Assembly (NCBI GenBank): GCA_022385755.1
Contig: MU278358.1
Location: 821,133-885,132, forward strand
Reading direction: 5' to 3'
DNA length: 64,000 nucleotides
DNA from: Trametopsis cervina
Taxonomy: Eukaryota; Basidiomycota; Agaricomycetes; Polyporales; Irpicaceae
The notes under the pieces are model-generated. The model did not search any database, was not told the DNA's origin, and saw only the letters and a list, made by a program, of their open reading frames with translations. How positions within the stretch are numbered: the stretch's first letter is position 1; every line of letters starts with the position of its first letter. Shown here piece after piece: positions 22,198-34,665 of the stretch. The translations under genes were made by a program, and so were the position numbers.

Positions 22198-23197
22198 NNN
22201 NNNNNNNNNNNNNNNNNNNNNNNNNNNNNNNNNNNNNNNNNNNNNNNNNNNNNNNNNNNNNNNNNNNNNNNNNNNNNNNNNNNNNNNNNNNNNNNNNNNN
22301 NNNNNNNNNNNNNNNNNNNNNNNNNNNNNNNNNNNNNNNNNNNNNNNNNNNNNNNNNNNNNNNNNNNNNNNNNNNNNNNNNNNNNNNNNNNNNNNNNNNN
22401 NNNNNNNNNNNNNNNNNNNNNNNNNNNNNNNNNNNNNNNNNNNNNNNNNNNNNNNNNNNNNNNNNNNNNNNNNNNNNNNNNNNNNNNNNNNNNNNNNNNN
22501 NNNNNNNNNNNNNNNNNNNNNNNNNNNNNNNNNNNNNNNNNNNNNNNNNNNNNNNNNNNNNNNNNNNNNNNNNNNNNNNNNNNNNNNNNNNNNNNNNNNN
22601 NNNNNNNNNNNNNNNNNNNNNNNNNNNNNNNNNNNNNNNNNNNNNNNNNNNNNNNNNNNNNNNNNNNNNNNNNNNNNNNNNNNNNNNNNNNNNNNNNNNN
22701 NNNNNNNNNNNNNNNNNNNNNNNNNNNNNNNNNNNNNNNNNNNNNNNNNNNNNNNNNNNNNNNNNNNNNNNNNNNNNNNNNNNNNNNNNNNNNNNNNNNN
22801 NNNNNNNNNNNNNNNNNNNNNNNNNNNNNNNNNNNNNNNNNNNNNNNNNNNNNNNNNNNNNNNNNNNNNNNNNNNNNNNNNNNNNNNNNNNNNNNNNNNN
22901 NNNNNNNNNNNNNNNNNNNNNNNNNNNNNNNNNNNNNNNNNNNNNNNNNNNNNNNNNNNNNNNNNNNNNNNNNNNNNNNNNNNNNNNNNNNNNNNNNNNN
23001 NNNNNNNNNNNNNNNNNNNNNNNNNNNNNNNNNNNNNNNNNNNNNNNNNNNNNNNNNNNNNNNNNNNNNNNNNNNNNNNNNNNNNNNNNNNNNNNNNNNN
23101 NNNNNNNNNNNNNNNNNNNNNNNNNNNNNNNNNNNNNNNNNNNNNNNNNNNNNNNNNNNNNNNNNNNNNNNNNNNNNNNNNNNNNNNNNNNNNNNNN
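22198..23197. other. Assembly gap of 1000 N
   Basis: Exactly 1000 undetermined bases, the usual placeholder length for a gap of unknown size. Any open frame crossing it is artificial. Confidence 0.99.
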
Positions 23198-23523
23198 ATG
23201 ATCTCACATGTCAAGGAGAAAGAGTTTGCATAACAAGCATGTTAAAGCCAGCGTTGGGCGGAAAATGTAGATTTTACAGGTAAACTTATTTCTACGTAGT
23301 TCTGCCTAGGTCTGCTTGATATTATTTCCCCGATGTCATGCGACCAAGCGCGAACTACACAATCACGTGATCACCAACCAGTCTGGCAGATGCGCGGAGC
23401 CCCTGCGACTCCGAGTGAGCTGGTTGCCTTCGCCCATGACCAGCACTACTTTCTACTAAACCCTCTCCCCCAATCTTGCACTATTATTCTCTCTATTCAT
23501 CTACGGCACCACCCCTCCTCTGC
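23198..23523. other. Flank of the gap and promoter of the F-box/WD40 gene
   Basis: Holds the right inverted-repeat arm and the upstream region of the next gene. No gene is seen. Confidence 0.5.
23321..23341 (-). repeat. Right arm of an inverted repeat around the gap
   Basis: The 21 bases starting ATTATTTCCCC match the left arm in reverse orientation. The arms are about 1.2 kb apart in this assembly and enclose the gap, like terminal repeats of a small mobile element or a collapsed palindrome. Confidence 0.6.
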
Positions 23524-25996
23524 ATGGCCTTCGCAACCACTGTTGAAGACGCATTTCAGCATTACCATTACAACAGATCGTCACCCCGCAGGTTCAACAG
23601 ACTTCTAACCTCGGTCCTAGGGTCTCCCTTCGTCACAACCACAGACCTCCCACACGATGCGCTTGCGGCCATCCGGATGATGGCTGATGATGACCTCGAA
23701 GCTATTGATGGCACGTTCGGCTCGGTTTCTCGCACAGAGACGGTCACCCGACCACCCTCGCCCTCACCCAGCTTCTCGACGGACACTTACTCATTCGTGA
23801 ATTGGGCAGATAATGCTGACGCGCCCCCACGACCGTCACTATCAGACGCAGCCCCGGCGTGTTCGTTTCTCTCGGGGTCGACATCAAGACGCTCCATGCC
23901 ACAGAGCGCATATCATGCTCCTGGCTATCCGCAGACGCCGTACAATACCGTGCGATCCTCTAGTTCGGCTTCCATGAAATGTACGAGAGGAGCGGGGCTG
24001 CTCCCCAGAATCTGGGAAGTATTACGTGAATCATCCCCCAGTAAGAAGGGCAAGAGGAGGCTGGAACTTCCGACCGACTTATGGAACGAATTTGGCAGCG
24101 ACGGCTACATTGATTATGCAAATCTGCCTCCACTCGATGGCGAGGAAGGCGAGCTTATTGACGATGAAGCGTGTTTTATCGATGTCAGGTCTGTTTCGGG
24201 GTTAGGTGAGTTCCCAGGCCATTTCATTTCCCTTCGGATACACCATGGCCGAGTCCGCACCTTCGTTGCCGACCTTTCTCAGACCAACCGATGTACTGAA
24301 GCGTGATTCCAACCTGTCTTGCCTGCTTGTGATCGGCTGTGCTAATCTCACACTCTAGATATACTCGCGAAGATACCGAAGGAGGTGGCCCTGTATCTTC
24401 TCACCTTTTTGGACCTTTCTGACATCATGTCATGCTCTCGAGTATCCCGGTATAGCAAGCCCTGTCCTCTATAGTAAACATTCCCACTGACCACGTTTTT
24501 ACAGTGTATGGCATGAACTAGCTTCAGACAATTCGATCTGGCATTCACTGTTCGTGCGTAGACGCGACGATGGGTGGGCAGTGGACTATCGACGTGCCAG
24601 ACCCGAATCTTTATCGCCTGCCGCCTTATTTGCATACACCCATACCCAAGCCCAGCCACGCGTACCGGTAACCATTGCACCTCTTGAATTGAACTGGTAC
24701 GAGTTGTACAAAACTCGTGCGGAGCTCGATTGGAGGTGGAACGGAAACCCGTGTCCTACAGGCAGCACAGAGGACAAGGAAAACGTCAAGGTCTGGGATC
24801 CACGTGTCCGACGCTTGTTGGGGCACTCTGATAGGTAAGTTCCACAAATCCACACATTGAACAGCGACGTGCTCATTGAAACACAGCGTATACTGCGTTG
24901 AGTTCGACTCTTCTAAGATCATTACCGGATCTCGAGACCGCTCAATCAAAGTGTGGAGTTTAAAGACTGGTCGATGCCTTGCTACGTTCTCAGGGCACCG
25001 TGCGTCCGTGCTGTGTCTCAAGTTCGAGTTGGACTTCGATCTGGACAACGCGAACGCGCTCTCGGCAAACGAACCCTACGGTTGGCACAGAGGCCTCATG
25101 GTCAGCGGGTCAAGTGACTGCTCCGTATGTGTATGGGATATCTACTGCCATCCGGAGGCTGACGGTGAAGAGATGGCAATCACTGCTGAGCTCCGTGGCG
25201 TTCTGCAAGGTCATTCTGGTGGTGTCCTCGACCTCCGGATTGAGAAGAACTGGATCATCAGCTGGTAAGCATCATCCATTGTGTCACAGTGCATATTTTC
25301 TCTCATGCCCCACTCTCAGCGGCAAGGACGCTAACATCTTCATGTGGGATCGGAACACAATGCAAATGCACCGGTCGTTCCGTGGACACGAAGGACCCGT
25401 CAATGCCGTTGGGGTACAAGGCAACCGGCTTGCCAGTGCTTCAGGTGATGGGAAGATGATTTTATGGGACCTACTGAAAGGCGACCGCATACGCACGTTT
25501 GAGGCACATGATCGCGGTCTTGCATGCATTGAGTTTAAGGTATATTTCAATGTCTACGACTATCACATATGCTTGTTCACCCAAATGCCTAGGGTGATCT
25601 CATCATATCTGGTTCCAATGATTGCAAGATCAAGGTGTGGGATGCGTCCACAGGTGAATGCTTGCGCACCCTTGTTGGCCATGAGCTTCTCGTTCGCACG
25701 CTATCCTATGAACCTTTGAGCGGACGCCTGGTCAGCGGAAGTTACGACCGGACGATCAAGGTGTGGGACGTCAAGACGGGAAAGATGGTCCGGGAATTCA
25801 GAAATCTGCACCTGAGCCACATCTTCGACATCAAGTTTGATTGTTCAAGGATTGTTAGGTATGTGTGACGCGAAGTTCATTTATCGCCGATTGGCTCATT
25901 CTCGCCGTCAGTGTCTCGCATGACCAGCAGATAGTCGTACTTGATTTCACAGAGGACCTCGATACTTCTTTGTTTGCTTCGCGGATATCTATTTAA
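23524..25996 (+). CDS. F-box / WD40-repeat protein (SCF substrate receptor)
   Basis: Start [17 protein letters not shown] is the second ATG of the frame; an upstream ATG at 23476 would add 16 residues. About 220 residues of Ser/Pro-rich sequence precede the F-box (near 24360-24540): [40 protein letters not shown]40 repeats then run from about 24810: [119 protein letters not shown], ending in [12 protein letters not shown] and a TAA at 25994-25996. That makes about seven repeats, one propeller. The architecture is that of Met30, Cdc4, Lin-23 and beta-TrCP, which recruit phosphoproteins to SCF ubiquitin ligases. Which one it corresponds to cannot be told by eye. Confidence 0.85.
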
Positions 25997-26371
25997 GTTA
26001 ACATATACCCCCTCCTCACATCATCCACTCTGCGCGCATCTTGTTCTCCGATAATGGACGTTATTAGCTTTCGTGTTAGCCTCTGCCTCATTTCTTGCAA
26101 CATCCAGTGATCTCTCATCGTCACCTCCATCCATGTATATACTGTACAAATACATGTATGTCTGTAAATATAGCTACCTAATTGCATTGATTCGTTATAG
26201 CGACTGGTACCGTCTTTTGCGGCAGAACATGGGTCGGGATGCAATAGATCAAGGACCCTGCGGACGAGATAATCACGGTGAAATAAAAGATCGCGCGGAT
26301 CTATAGCAGTACATCTAGCCTGACCCTCTTGGAGTGACTCCGAGTCACTTATACCTCCCACATCAACCACC
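25997..26371. promoter_or_regulatory. THR4 upstream region with a bZIP-type palindrome
   Basis: Between the F-box gene and THR4. At 26335-26347 it contains TGACTC-C-GAGTCA, a perfect 13-base palindrome built from two Gcn4/CPC1-type half sites, 25-37 bases before the THR4 start codon. Threonine synthase is under general amino-acid control in other fungi, so the site is plausible. The short distance to the ATG leaves open that it lies in the leader. Confidence 0.5.
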
Positions 26372-28278
26372 ATGAAGTACTTCTCAACGAGAGGCGGACA
26401 TGATCTGCTCTCTTTTGAAGAGGTCAGTTTTGGCGCACCGACCGAATGCCTAACACTGATTTGACGGCCAGACAGTGCTAACGGGACTCGCCCCAGACGG
26501 CGGACTGTACATTCCCGAAACCATTCCTCATTTGCCGGAGAACTGGCAAACAAAATGGGCCAAGTACTCATTCGTCGAGCTCTCAGTCGAAATCTTGTCC
26601 TTGTACATATCCCCGTCCGAGATCTCTCACGAAGAGCTACGCGCGTTGGTCGAAAAGTCCTACAGCACCTTCCGGCATCCGGATGTCACGCCTTTACATC
26701 GCCTGGGAGAGAAGACTTTTGTGCTGGAGTTGTTTCATGGCCCTACTTTCGCATTCAAGGACGTGGCGCTGCAGCTGCTGGGGAACCTCTTTGAGTTTTT
26801 CCTTACGAGACGGAATGCAAGAAAGGAGGCCAGGGAGAAGCAGGAGAGTTTAACAGTGGTGGGAGCTACCAGTGGAGATACTGGAAGGTATGCTGCTTAT
26901 ATGTTGCGCAAAATGGCCTACTCACCACGTCGAATTACAGTGCAGCGATATACGGTTTGAGGAACAAGGCGAACATCTCAATATTCATCCTTCACCCTAA
27001 GGGACGAGTGTCACCGATTCAAGAAGCGCAGATGACTACTGTCACCGATCCGAACGTGCACAATCTCGCTGTCAAAGGTACCTTCGACGACTGCCAGGTA
27101 TGTCATATCATCAACCCATAAGTACTAGCTTTTGACCGATTGCATTATTAGGACATTGTTAAGGCTTTGTTTGCAGACAAGGAGTTCAACAGCATACATC
27201 ATCTTGGCGCAATAAACTCCATCAACTGGGCCCGCATCCTCGCACAAACCGTGTACTACTTCTTGTCATACTTCCAGCTCGGTCGCCAGCTGTCCTCCAC
27301 CTTGAGCTCTTCCGAACTAGCAGACATCAAGGTTCAATACGTCGTCCCCACCGGCAACTTTGGGGACATTCTCGCAGGCTATTACGCGAAACGCATGGGC
27401 CTACCTATTGATCAGCTGGTTGTCGCAACCAACTCGAATGATATCCTAACGCGGTTCTGGAGGAGCGGCGCATACGAAAAGGTCGACTCATCTTCTGCTA
27501 CTCCCGAAGGTGCGGCGGCTCCAGCGGAAGGCGCTTCGGACGGCGCACAAGTAGGCGGAGTCAGGGAGACTCTGAGCCCTGCTATGGATATCCTCGTCTC
27601 GAGCAACTTCGAGAGATTGCTGTGGTACCTCGCGCACGAAGGTCTTGAAGAATCGGACGCGGCAACCAGGCAGGGGGCGTGTGAAACCCTGAACTCATGG
27701 ATGCAGAAGGTCAAGAGTGACGGCAGGGTGCAGTTGCCGACCAAGGTCCTGGAAATTGCTCGGAGAGATTTCGTGGCAGAACGCACATCGGACGAACAGG
27801 TCTGTCTTCCGCACACTTGAACTAGTGGGACTGAGATCAATAATTCCATCGTGAACACAGACTCTTGAGACCATTCGGACGCATTTCGAGTCTGAGCCGA
27901 GCTATGTGGCGGACCCGCACACCGCGGTCGGTCTCCATGTTGCACAGGTTGTTGCATCACGGAAGTAAGCATACTTTGTCCGCCCTTGCCCTGATGGATC
28001 ATTTACGCTGATGGCCGATGTCCAGTACCCCCTCAACCATGCAGATCGTCCTCTCTACTGCCCACCCGGCCAAATTCTCCGATGCGGTCACACGCGCACT
28101 GAACGATTCAACGGGGTTCAACTTTGAGGAGAACGTGCTGCCGCAGGAATTCCAGGGCCTGTTGGAAAAGGAACGCCGGGTGATCGACGTAGAGGCGCCG
28201 CAAGTCGATCTGGTGAAACAAGTCATAGAAAAATTTGCACAACATGCGGTGGCAACAGCTCCAGCTGTTAGTGTGTAG
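26372..28278 (+). CDS. THR4: Threonine synthase
   Basis: PLP enzyme converting O-phosphohomoserine to threonine. Start MKYFSTRGGHDLLSFEE, then after an intron TVLTGLAPDGGLYIPE. The PLP lysine lies in FHGPTFAFKDVALQLLGN. ATSGDTGSAAIYGLRNK spans an intron at 26890-26939. VPTGNFGDILAGYYAKRMGL and ATNSNDILTRFW are typical of fungal Thr4. The last exon gives VLSTAHPAKFSDAV and ends in TAPAVSV. Six exons or so, about 540 residues, usual length. Between the substrate-binding part and SPAMDILVSSNFERLL there is a low-complexity Ala/Gly/Ser insertion of about 25 residues near 27480-27560. A bZIP-type palindrome lies just upstream. Confidence 0.97.
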
Positions 28279-29839
28279 GATATAAGAGCACGATACTGTA
28301 ATTCAGTCTAAGACATTGTGCACAAATGAAGAGATTGATAAAGTACTCGCTATGACAGTAAGAAGCTACAGAACTACACCTGACATTGCCATTGCGAGGT
28401 CGTGCGTCTTCTAGCTTTGACCAGACACGAGACACGTCACCAGTCACTAGGTCCAAAGCCCAAAGCGAACATGCGTGGGAGCTGCGGATGACGCTGCTCT
28501 CCTAAGTGGTGTATGTTTCGCCTTCCCGACGCACATTTCTGTGCAGCGGATGTGGTGGGCTCATGACATCCGGCCAGGTGGACATCCGGGTCCTCAGCAA
28601 CTTTACGCTGTCGATCAGTGTTATGCCATCAACCTGACGTCTATGTAATTGGCCCAGGGGCGACCTACTAACGTACTGTAGTGGCGTTCTCAGTCTCCGC
28701 GATACATTTATATGGAGATACCGTACAACTGGCTGCTCCGGCTTCGGGAAGGCAAGTGGTCCGAGCTTAAGTTGCATGACGTGAATAAGCTAGAAGACAG
28801 AAGTGATGTGCATGTCGAGCCCTGGTGTTGAATCATGGGGAAGAGATTGAGCGTTCGCAAGAAGCGATGTCAAGGTCTGCGCGAATGTCACATCTACGCA
28901 CGCGATAAACGCTGCAGCAGAGCGATAGGGGCGCAGTTCGTAGCATAGTGGTAGCATGCCCGTTGCCATACAGCGTAATGCTATCGAGCGGTATGCCCGG
29001 GGTGCCAGTGATAGTAGCAGGTGTCTCGTCTTTGCGACGCTGTCTCTTTGATGTGAGGTGTCTTTCAGAACATCGCCTTGGGCGGCGAGCTACCGTTGGA
29101 CTACACGAGAGTTGGTGAAAGCAGGATCCCCATGTTGTAGCCGCGAGGCTACTTGCTGTAGGAGTGAGCACCGCCATCTGGATCGTTACTTGATGCGCAT
29201 TGCAGGGGATGGGCTGTCTGACCGATCAACAAAGTCTGTTTGCGAGTACAACAAATTTCCAACTCACGTAATATTCTAGTGGGGACGCATATTGTTAATG
29301 CTGACCTGAACGACTGTGGTGGTCGTGAATGTACATGTAGAAAGCAGCGATATGACACCGGCCGCGCACAGGACTTGCCTAAAGGAGAACGCGGATGCAT
29401 TGAGGCGAGCGCCGCCGGGTATTGTCCGCTCGCTCGACTCTGAAACACTCCTCGACGGTCTCAGAGTTAGACCATTATTTTTGGGCTATCATATCTCTCA
29501 CGGAATGCTGTGAGGGGAACAGCGCAGGGTGTATGGTTTGATCCTTGCATATGATGGTTGGTAGGCGCGGACCACACCCCTCTGCATGATGGGATACCTT
29601 GTGGGACGCCCTCCCAGATCCTCCGACCCGAAATGCCAGTCGACGCCGACACTGCCTTGCAGAGCGCAGTGGCTAGTGGGGTAGGCCGCCTTTTCCATCT
29701 TACTCTCATCTACCGTATACCACCTATCTTACACCTCCTCTAGTCGCCGTCCCCGTCTCATCGCCATCCTATTACACGCGCGACGAGCGGCACTGGCTCT
29801 ATAATCGCACACGACGTTCGCCTTGGCTACACTAGATCT
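28279..29839. other. Intergenic, no supported gene
   Basis: 1.6 kb with many short frames on both strands but no recognisable product or consistent exon chain. A tRNA-like segment near 28925-28975 was considered and rejected. The right end holds the promoter of the next gene. Confidence 0.45.
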
Positions 29840-32800
29840 ATGTCGATGCTGTCGTCCGTATTCAGTCGCAGGAAAGGGCTTCAAAAGAAACTCAACAGCT
29901 TTGCGCATATCCGCCGTGCGCAGTCGCCACCGTCGCCCGGCTCATTCATCTCTCCCGAGATTGGCGAGAAGCCCTTCAACCCATATACACTTGGCAACGA
30001 ATCTCTCACCTCCCAGAACTCTCTCAACCAGGTATCCTCGACCGGGACACAGGTTGCAGACGGTGACAAGGCCGGGTCGCCTCGCGTACAACTTCAGCTC
30101 ACCACTGATACACTCTCCCTCTCGGATTGGTTCCCCGCTCAGTATCTGCAGAGCAATACCGAACAGCCCGCGAGGATACCGCTACGGAATGCTTCACTGG
30201 GCGTCACGGGAGCCCAGGCGAGTGGGAGTCGCCGGCCGCAAGATGCGGATGTGCATGGGGGTTCCATGGAGCAGATTGCTGAGCAGGGGCAAGATTTACA
30301 GCGTGAGGACGACAGAGGTCACGGCCATGATGATGGTTCAGACTTGGACGACGTTATTATCATCGAAGCTCCCCGGGGGAGAGAGGTGTGTGTTATTGTT
30401 GCATGCTTCGTACGCGCTGTCTAATCTATCCTCTGGCATATCCAGCAGCTCGCCTCGCCTATGAAGCGGAATGTAGCCGGTTTGCCAGAGCGGTCTGAGT
30501 CTCGAGAAGCCGTAAGTGCCCCTTGATCCTCGTTTCCATCTTCAATAAACGACCTTTTCCTCTTTGATAACAGAGCACGTCGGGTCAAAGTCGCCGCCAT
30601 ACCCCGCATCCTATCACGATCCCTGCTTCCCGAAATATCTTTCTCGAGATAGACCCAGAAAGTGCAAGTTCTGCGCATCGCTCCTCCAAGGCACGGACAA
30701 GTCGGTCATCGCGGCGCAGCTCAAAATACGGATCCCGCCGTAATTCTGTATATCATACACTTCCACGAAAACCTTCGAAACACACCTCGCTCCGCAAGTC
30801 GAGACATCCTTCGCTTACACGACCCAAATCACGACTGCGCTCGAAATCCAGGCCAAATTCATTCTGCTCAGGGCAATCCGGGTCTGAATTTGAGACCGAC
30901 GGCGACGACGGCATGTCGGCTGTGTCGGGAACCACTATTGCACGCGCTTTGGCTTCGACATACTTCATATCTGCCTCTCCTCATGGGAGCCATCCGCCGT
31001 CTTCGCACTCATACCCGAGATCTCGAGGTCACCTCGCACGACAAGATTCGGCTACTTTGCCCAAAGGCGACTATCCATTCCTTTTCAAACGCAAGAGCCA
31101 GCGTTCAAGTAAAGGTAGCACGGCTTCCAATGAAGGGCGTACGCCTAACAGCGCCAACTACTGGAAGGACCGAAAAATAAACGGAGACCAGATTGTTGTG
31201 ATGAGCCCCGAGGAGCGTGAAAGGGAAGATTGGGATTTGGACGTGCCTCCTGTTCCGCCTATGCCTGAAGGGCTCAGTCCCATTCCTTCTGCCTCAGCGC
31301 ATTCATCCATGCAGAAGCTGTTGGCCACCACGGACCCGCGGGATTCTTCACCGGTCTCTGATTCTCTACGCAGTCGTGCTGATGACAATGAGCGGTTGAG
31401 CAACAGCAGTATCAGTAGGCGCAGGGCTACAAAGGATCTGACACTGGACCCTGACCCTGACCACAAGCGGCGGAGGATATCTCAGGCAGCAGTATCTATC
31501 ATCAACTCGGAGACTGCACCTATGAGTACCGGCACACTATCGTCCTCCAGTGTACAGCCGGACGTTCAAGCAGGGAGTCAGATATCGTTGTCCTCTAGCA
31601 GCGTATCGGACGATAAACAAGACAAAGCAGAGGATGAACCATCACCGCGTTCTTTAACCGACGCTCATGCGTCTTCCCCAGACGCGCCAACCACTGCCAC
31701 CTCCACCTCCATGTCTATATACTCTGAAGGTCTTCATGGCGTGATCTCCCCTGCAGATTCTGCTTCGCTTTATAGCGACGCCCGCTCTCCCGGCTCTACA
31801 GCCATCCTATCGCCTGGTTTGACGTCTTTAATATCGTCACCCGGTTCTAGTAGCCTTCGCACTCCTGGCTCATCTGTCACGGGCAGCGCAGCCTCATTGG
31901 ATCCTTCTTTCCGTTCATTCTCGGCCGCAAGGCAGAAACGGCATGAGTCTCCTGCAAGGCCTGCGATCTCTATGCTACCGATAGGAGAACGACCACGGTC
32001 AGCGCAAGTCCCTCATTCTCCCTCATCGCCAAATGCATCTCCTGTTGTTACACGGCCCATGTCAATGACGGGGTCTCCACGGTCCTCTGTTGACTCACCA
32101 GATCTGTTGGATATGATGTTTGCAGGATCCCGAGGACCTCTCGCGCGAAACGTCAGTGTGGCTTCACGTATGGGTAGTCCACCTGCACCTATCTCGGTGC
32201 CCCCTCGTACGCCTTTCGACATCACTGCAGGCGAAGGGAGCTCTGCGTCTGCTATCAAACAGCAATTCCCTGAAACACCGTATGCGTTCACCCCACTGGT
32301 TTCGGCAGGATTTCCACCTGCTTTGCCTCGAGGGGTACCGCCTCCACTTCCGAGAAGTGGCACTGTAGTCATACGAGGTGCACGAGCAAAGCGTGCTTCG
32401 ACCTCCTCATCTGTTGGACGTAAAGCATTGATGAGGAGTGCAACGTTGATGAGCCCATCGTCTTCCTCTACAGTGGCTAATCAAGCGAGCACAGAACCGA
32501 AAGACGACGAAGTAGCCGATGTGCAAGAAGAGCTACCTCCAAATAGCTCAGCAGGGTTGTCTGCAATCGAGGAAGGCAGTGCAGTAAATTCACCGTTAAG
32601 CCAATACTCGGCGGCATCTGCGCAGTCACCTATGTCCTTTGCACAACGTGCGATGGTTGATCCAGACCCTCCTTCATACGATTCGCTATCCCCCATACCA
32701 TCCAGATCACAGTCGCCTATGTCAATGACGACTGTGGCTGCGTCCATTCCTCTACCACCTTCACCCATGCCCGTACCAACCTCGCTCCTCAAACGGAAGC

Positions 32801-34413
32801 ATGCTTCCGCCATCGAGGGCGATGAAGACGCTCTTTCTGTGTTGCATAGCGATTCAGAGGATGAATCGCCTGCACCTTCACTACGGCCGACTCTTTCTCC
32901 TTCTCCGCTATCTGTCGAGCCCCACAGCGCAACTGCTGACTCGAGTACTGCATCGTTCCAACAAGACCAGCTGCTGCGCCCTGGCTATGGTTCAATAGCT
33001 CGTAATACTCGGAATCGTACCCGTCCGCCACCCCCCTTTGGCCCACGTAAACCAAGCGCTACGAATGGCATCCCATTCCTAAACCGTGCAAGGAGTGGTT
33101 CTACCGCATCATCAATCGGTTCTCCTGGTCACTCAAGTTCAACCAAAGCGAGTGTGTCTCCTGCTAGTTCGGCTACTATGCCAGAGTCTACTATCAGGTT
33201 TCAGCCCACACCGGTTAAGTTTCGGGGCTTGACCATGGAGGCTGCGCAGTGGACTTTCACGTCGGAGGAACTTCAGCTGTTAGTCTCTGCTGCAGTGAAG
33301 CAATCATCAGATGCATCCGCTATCCGATTGCTTTCTCGAGACGTGCTACAGACGGAAATACCAGACGAGATCGCAAGACTGGAAAAGCTCAGCACCGAAT
33401 TGAAAACCAGATATAAACAAGGCATGCGGAAACGCACCAACCTCCTCAGCACGTTGCAGTCCCTCGCGGGGAGCAGTGATCTGCCCGAGCAAACAGCTTC
33501 TGCGCGTCACCTTGAAGAGCTGTTGGAGCTTACAGACCACCTTGATCACATCGCCGAGGAGATGCACAGTACAACGGACCAACTACGCCAACTTGAACAC
33601 CTGCGGGATGTCCACGCTAGTAGTGCCTTGGCGATGGCGGTTCGCAAGCTCAACGCTTCTTTCGTCAAACACCTGGCCGAGAAGGAGGCGCTACGTCAGC
33701 AGGTGACAGATCTGGAAAGCGAAAGAGACGAAGCGTGGGCGCAGGCGCAGGAAGCGGCCAAAGAGTTAGACTCGCTCACTGAGAAGATGGCTGTCAGTGA
33801 TGGGGTTATGACACCTGCCAGCAGCCGCCGTTCCAGTGCAGTTGTTGTAGCACGAAAAGCGAGCGTTAGGAAAGCAGGTTTGCGTGCACGAAGCCAGCGG
33901 TCATCTATCGCTACGAACAGGAGTAGTTCGGCTATATCTCCAGCTACAAGGACGGCATCATCCGCCGAATTCGTCCCACCTCTACCCCCGATTCCAGTAA
34001 GGACGCCCGTAGGCCTTTTCACCGCTGGACTGTCGACAGGTAATCTCCACCGTATTTACATTCTCTACGGTGCTCATGCGGCTTGACAGGTGTTTCTATA
34101 GGTTCAGGTCGTTCGACCGATGACAATGTTCGTGCAATGATACGTGCCCAGGAAGAGCTCTATGAGATGTTAGGGATCAAGTTGGATGATACGCCTACTG
34201 CAAGGAAGCGCTCAATGTCTGTATCTGACGCACTCTACCCACCGCCCTACCAATGGGACCGTCCTCGCCGAAATTCGGACTGCATATCTCCAGCTATTGT
34301 GCGGTCAGCCGCCTGGCATGACCATGTAAGTGGTCGCATGAGTATCTGCCGGAAACATACTAACGTGAAAATAGCGCACAGCAGTTATGGCCAGCATTGG
34401 GATGTCACACTAA
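29840..34413 (+). CDS. Large Ser/Pro-rich protein with C-terminal coiled coil (Uds1-like?)
   Basis: About 1400 residues from at least five exons, starting MSMLSSVFSRRKGLQKKLNS and ending VMASIGMSH (TAA at 34411-34413). Residues up to about 1000 are low complexity: many SP/TP sites, Arg/Ser-rich patches and polyproline-like runs, suggesting a disordered, phosphorylated protein. The structured part (about 33190-33780) reads WTFTSEELQLLVSAAVKQSS, ASAIRLLSRDVL, ARLEKLSTELKTRYKQGMRK, then a heptad-like helix to about 33770. The first half of this resembles the fungal Uds1 domain (up-regulated during septation), where a similar helix pair follows an LRSSA-type motif. This is a pattern match from memory. 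A short C-terminal exon carries IRAQEELYEMLGIKLDD. A role in cell polarity or septation would be an inference only. Confidence 0.7.
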
Positions 34414-34665
34414 GTGATTGATTTTATTCTCTCTTCATTTTATTTGCTGCAATATCACTACCCAGCGCATCACACTCGTTATCTTTATACCTTCAATTGT
34501 TTCTATCACTAGCTTGGTCACCAGACTCTCATGCATCATTGTAATGATATAGTCAATAATACCCACATCGTAGGAAAGCACAGAGTAGTAAAGTACAGGA
34601 TACAGCACAGCAATTGCGATGAGCAAGAAAAAGCCAAGTGGAAGGTTTGTAACACACGAAATGGA

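Noticed and set aside
22152..23233. Three long open frames across the N run
   Set aside because: They consist almost wholly of undetermined bases; they are artefacts of the gap.
28925..28975. tRNA-Gly-like segment (box A-like TAGCATAGTGG, then TTGCCAT)
   Set aside because: No T arm with a TTCGA-type loop and no 3' acceptor complement follow at the required distance. At most a decayed fragment.
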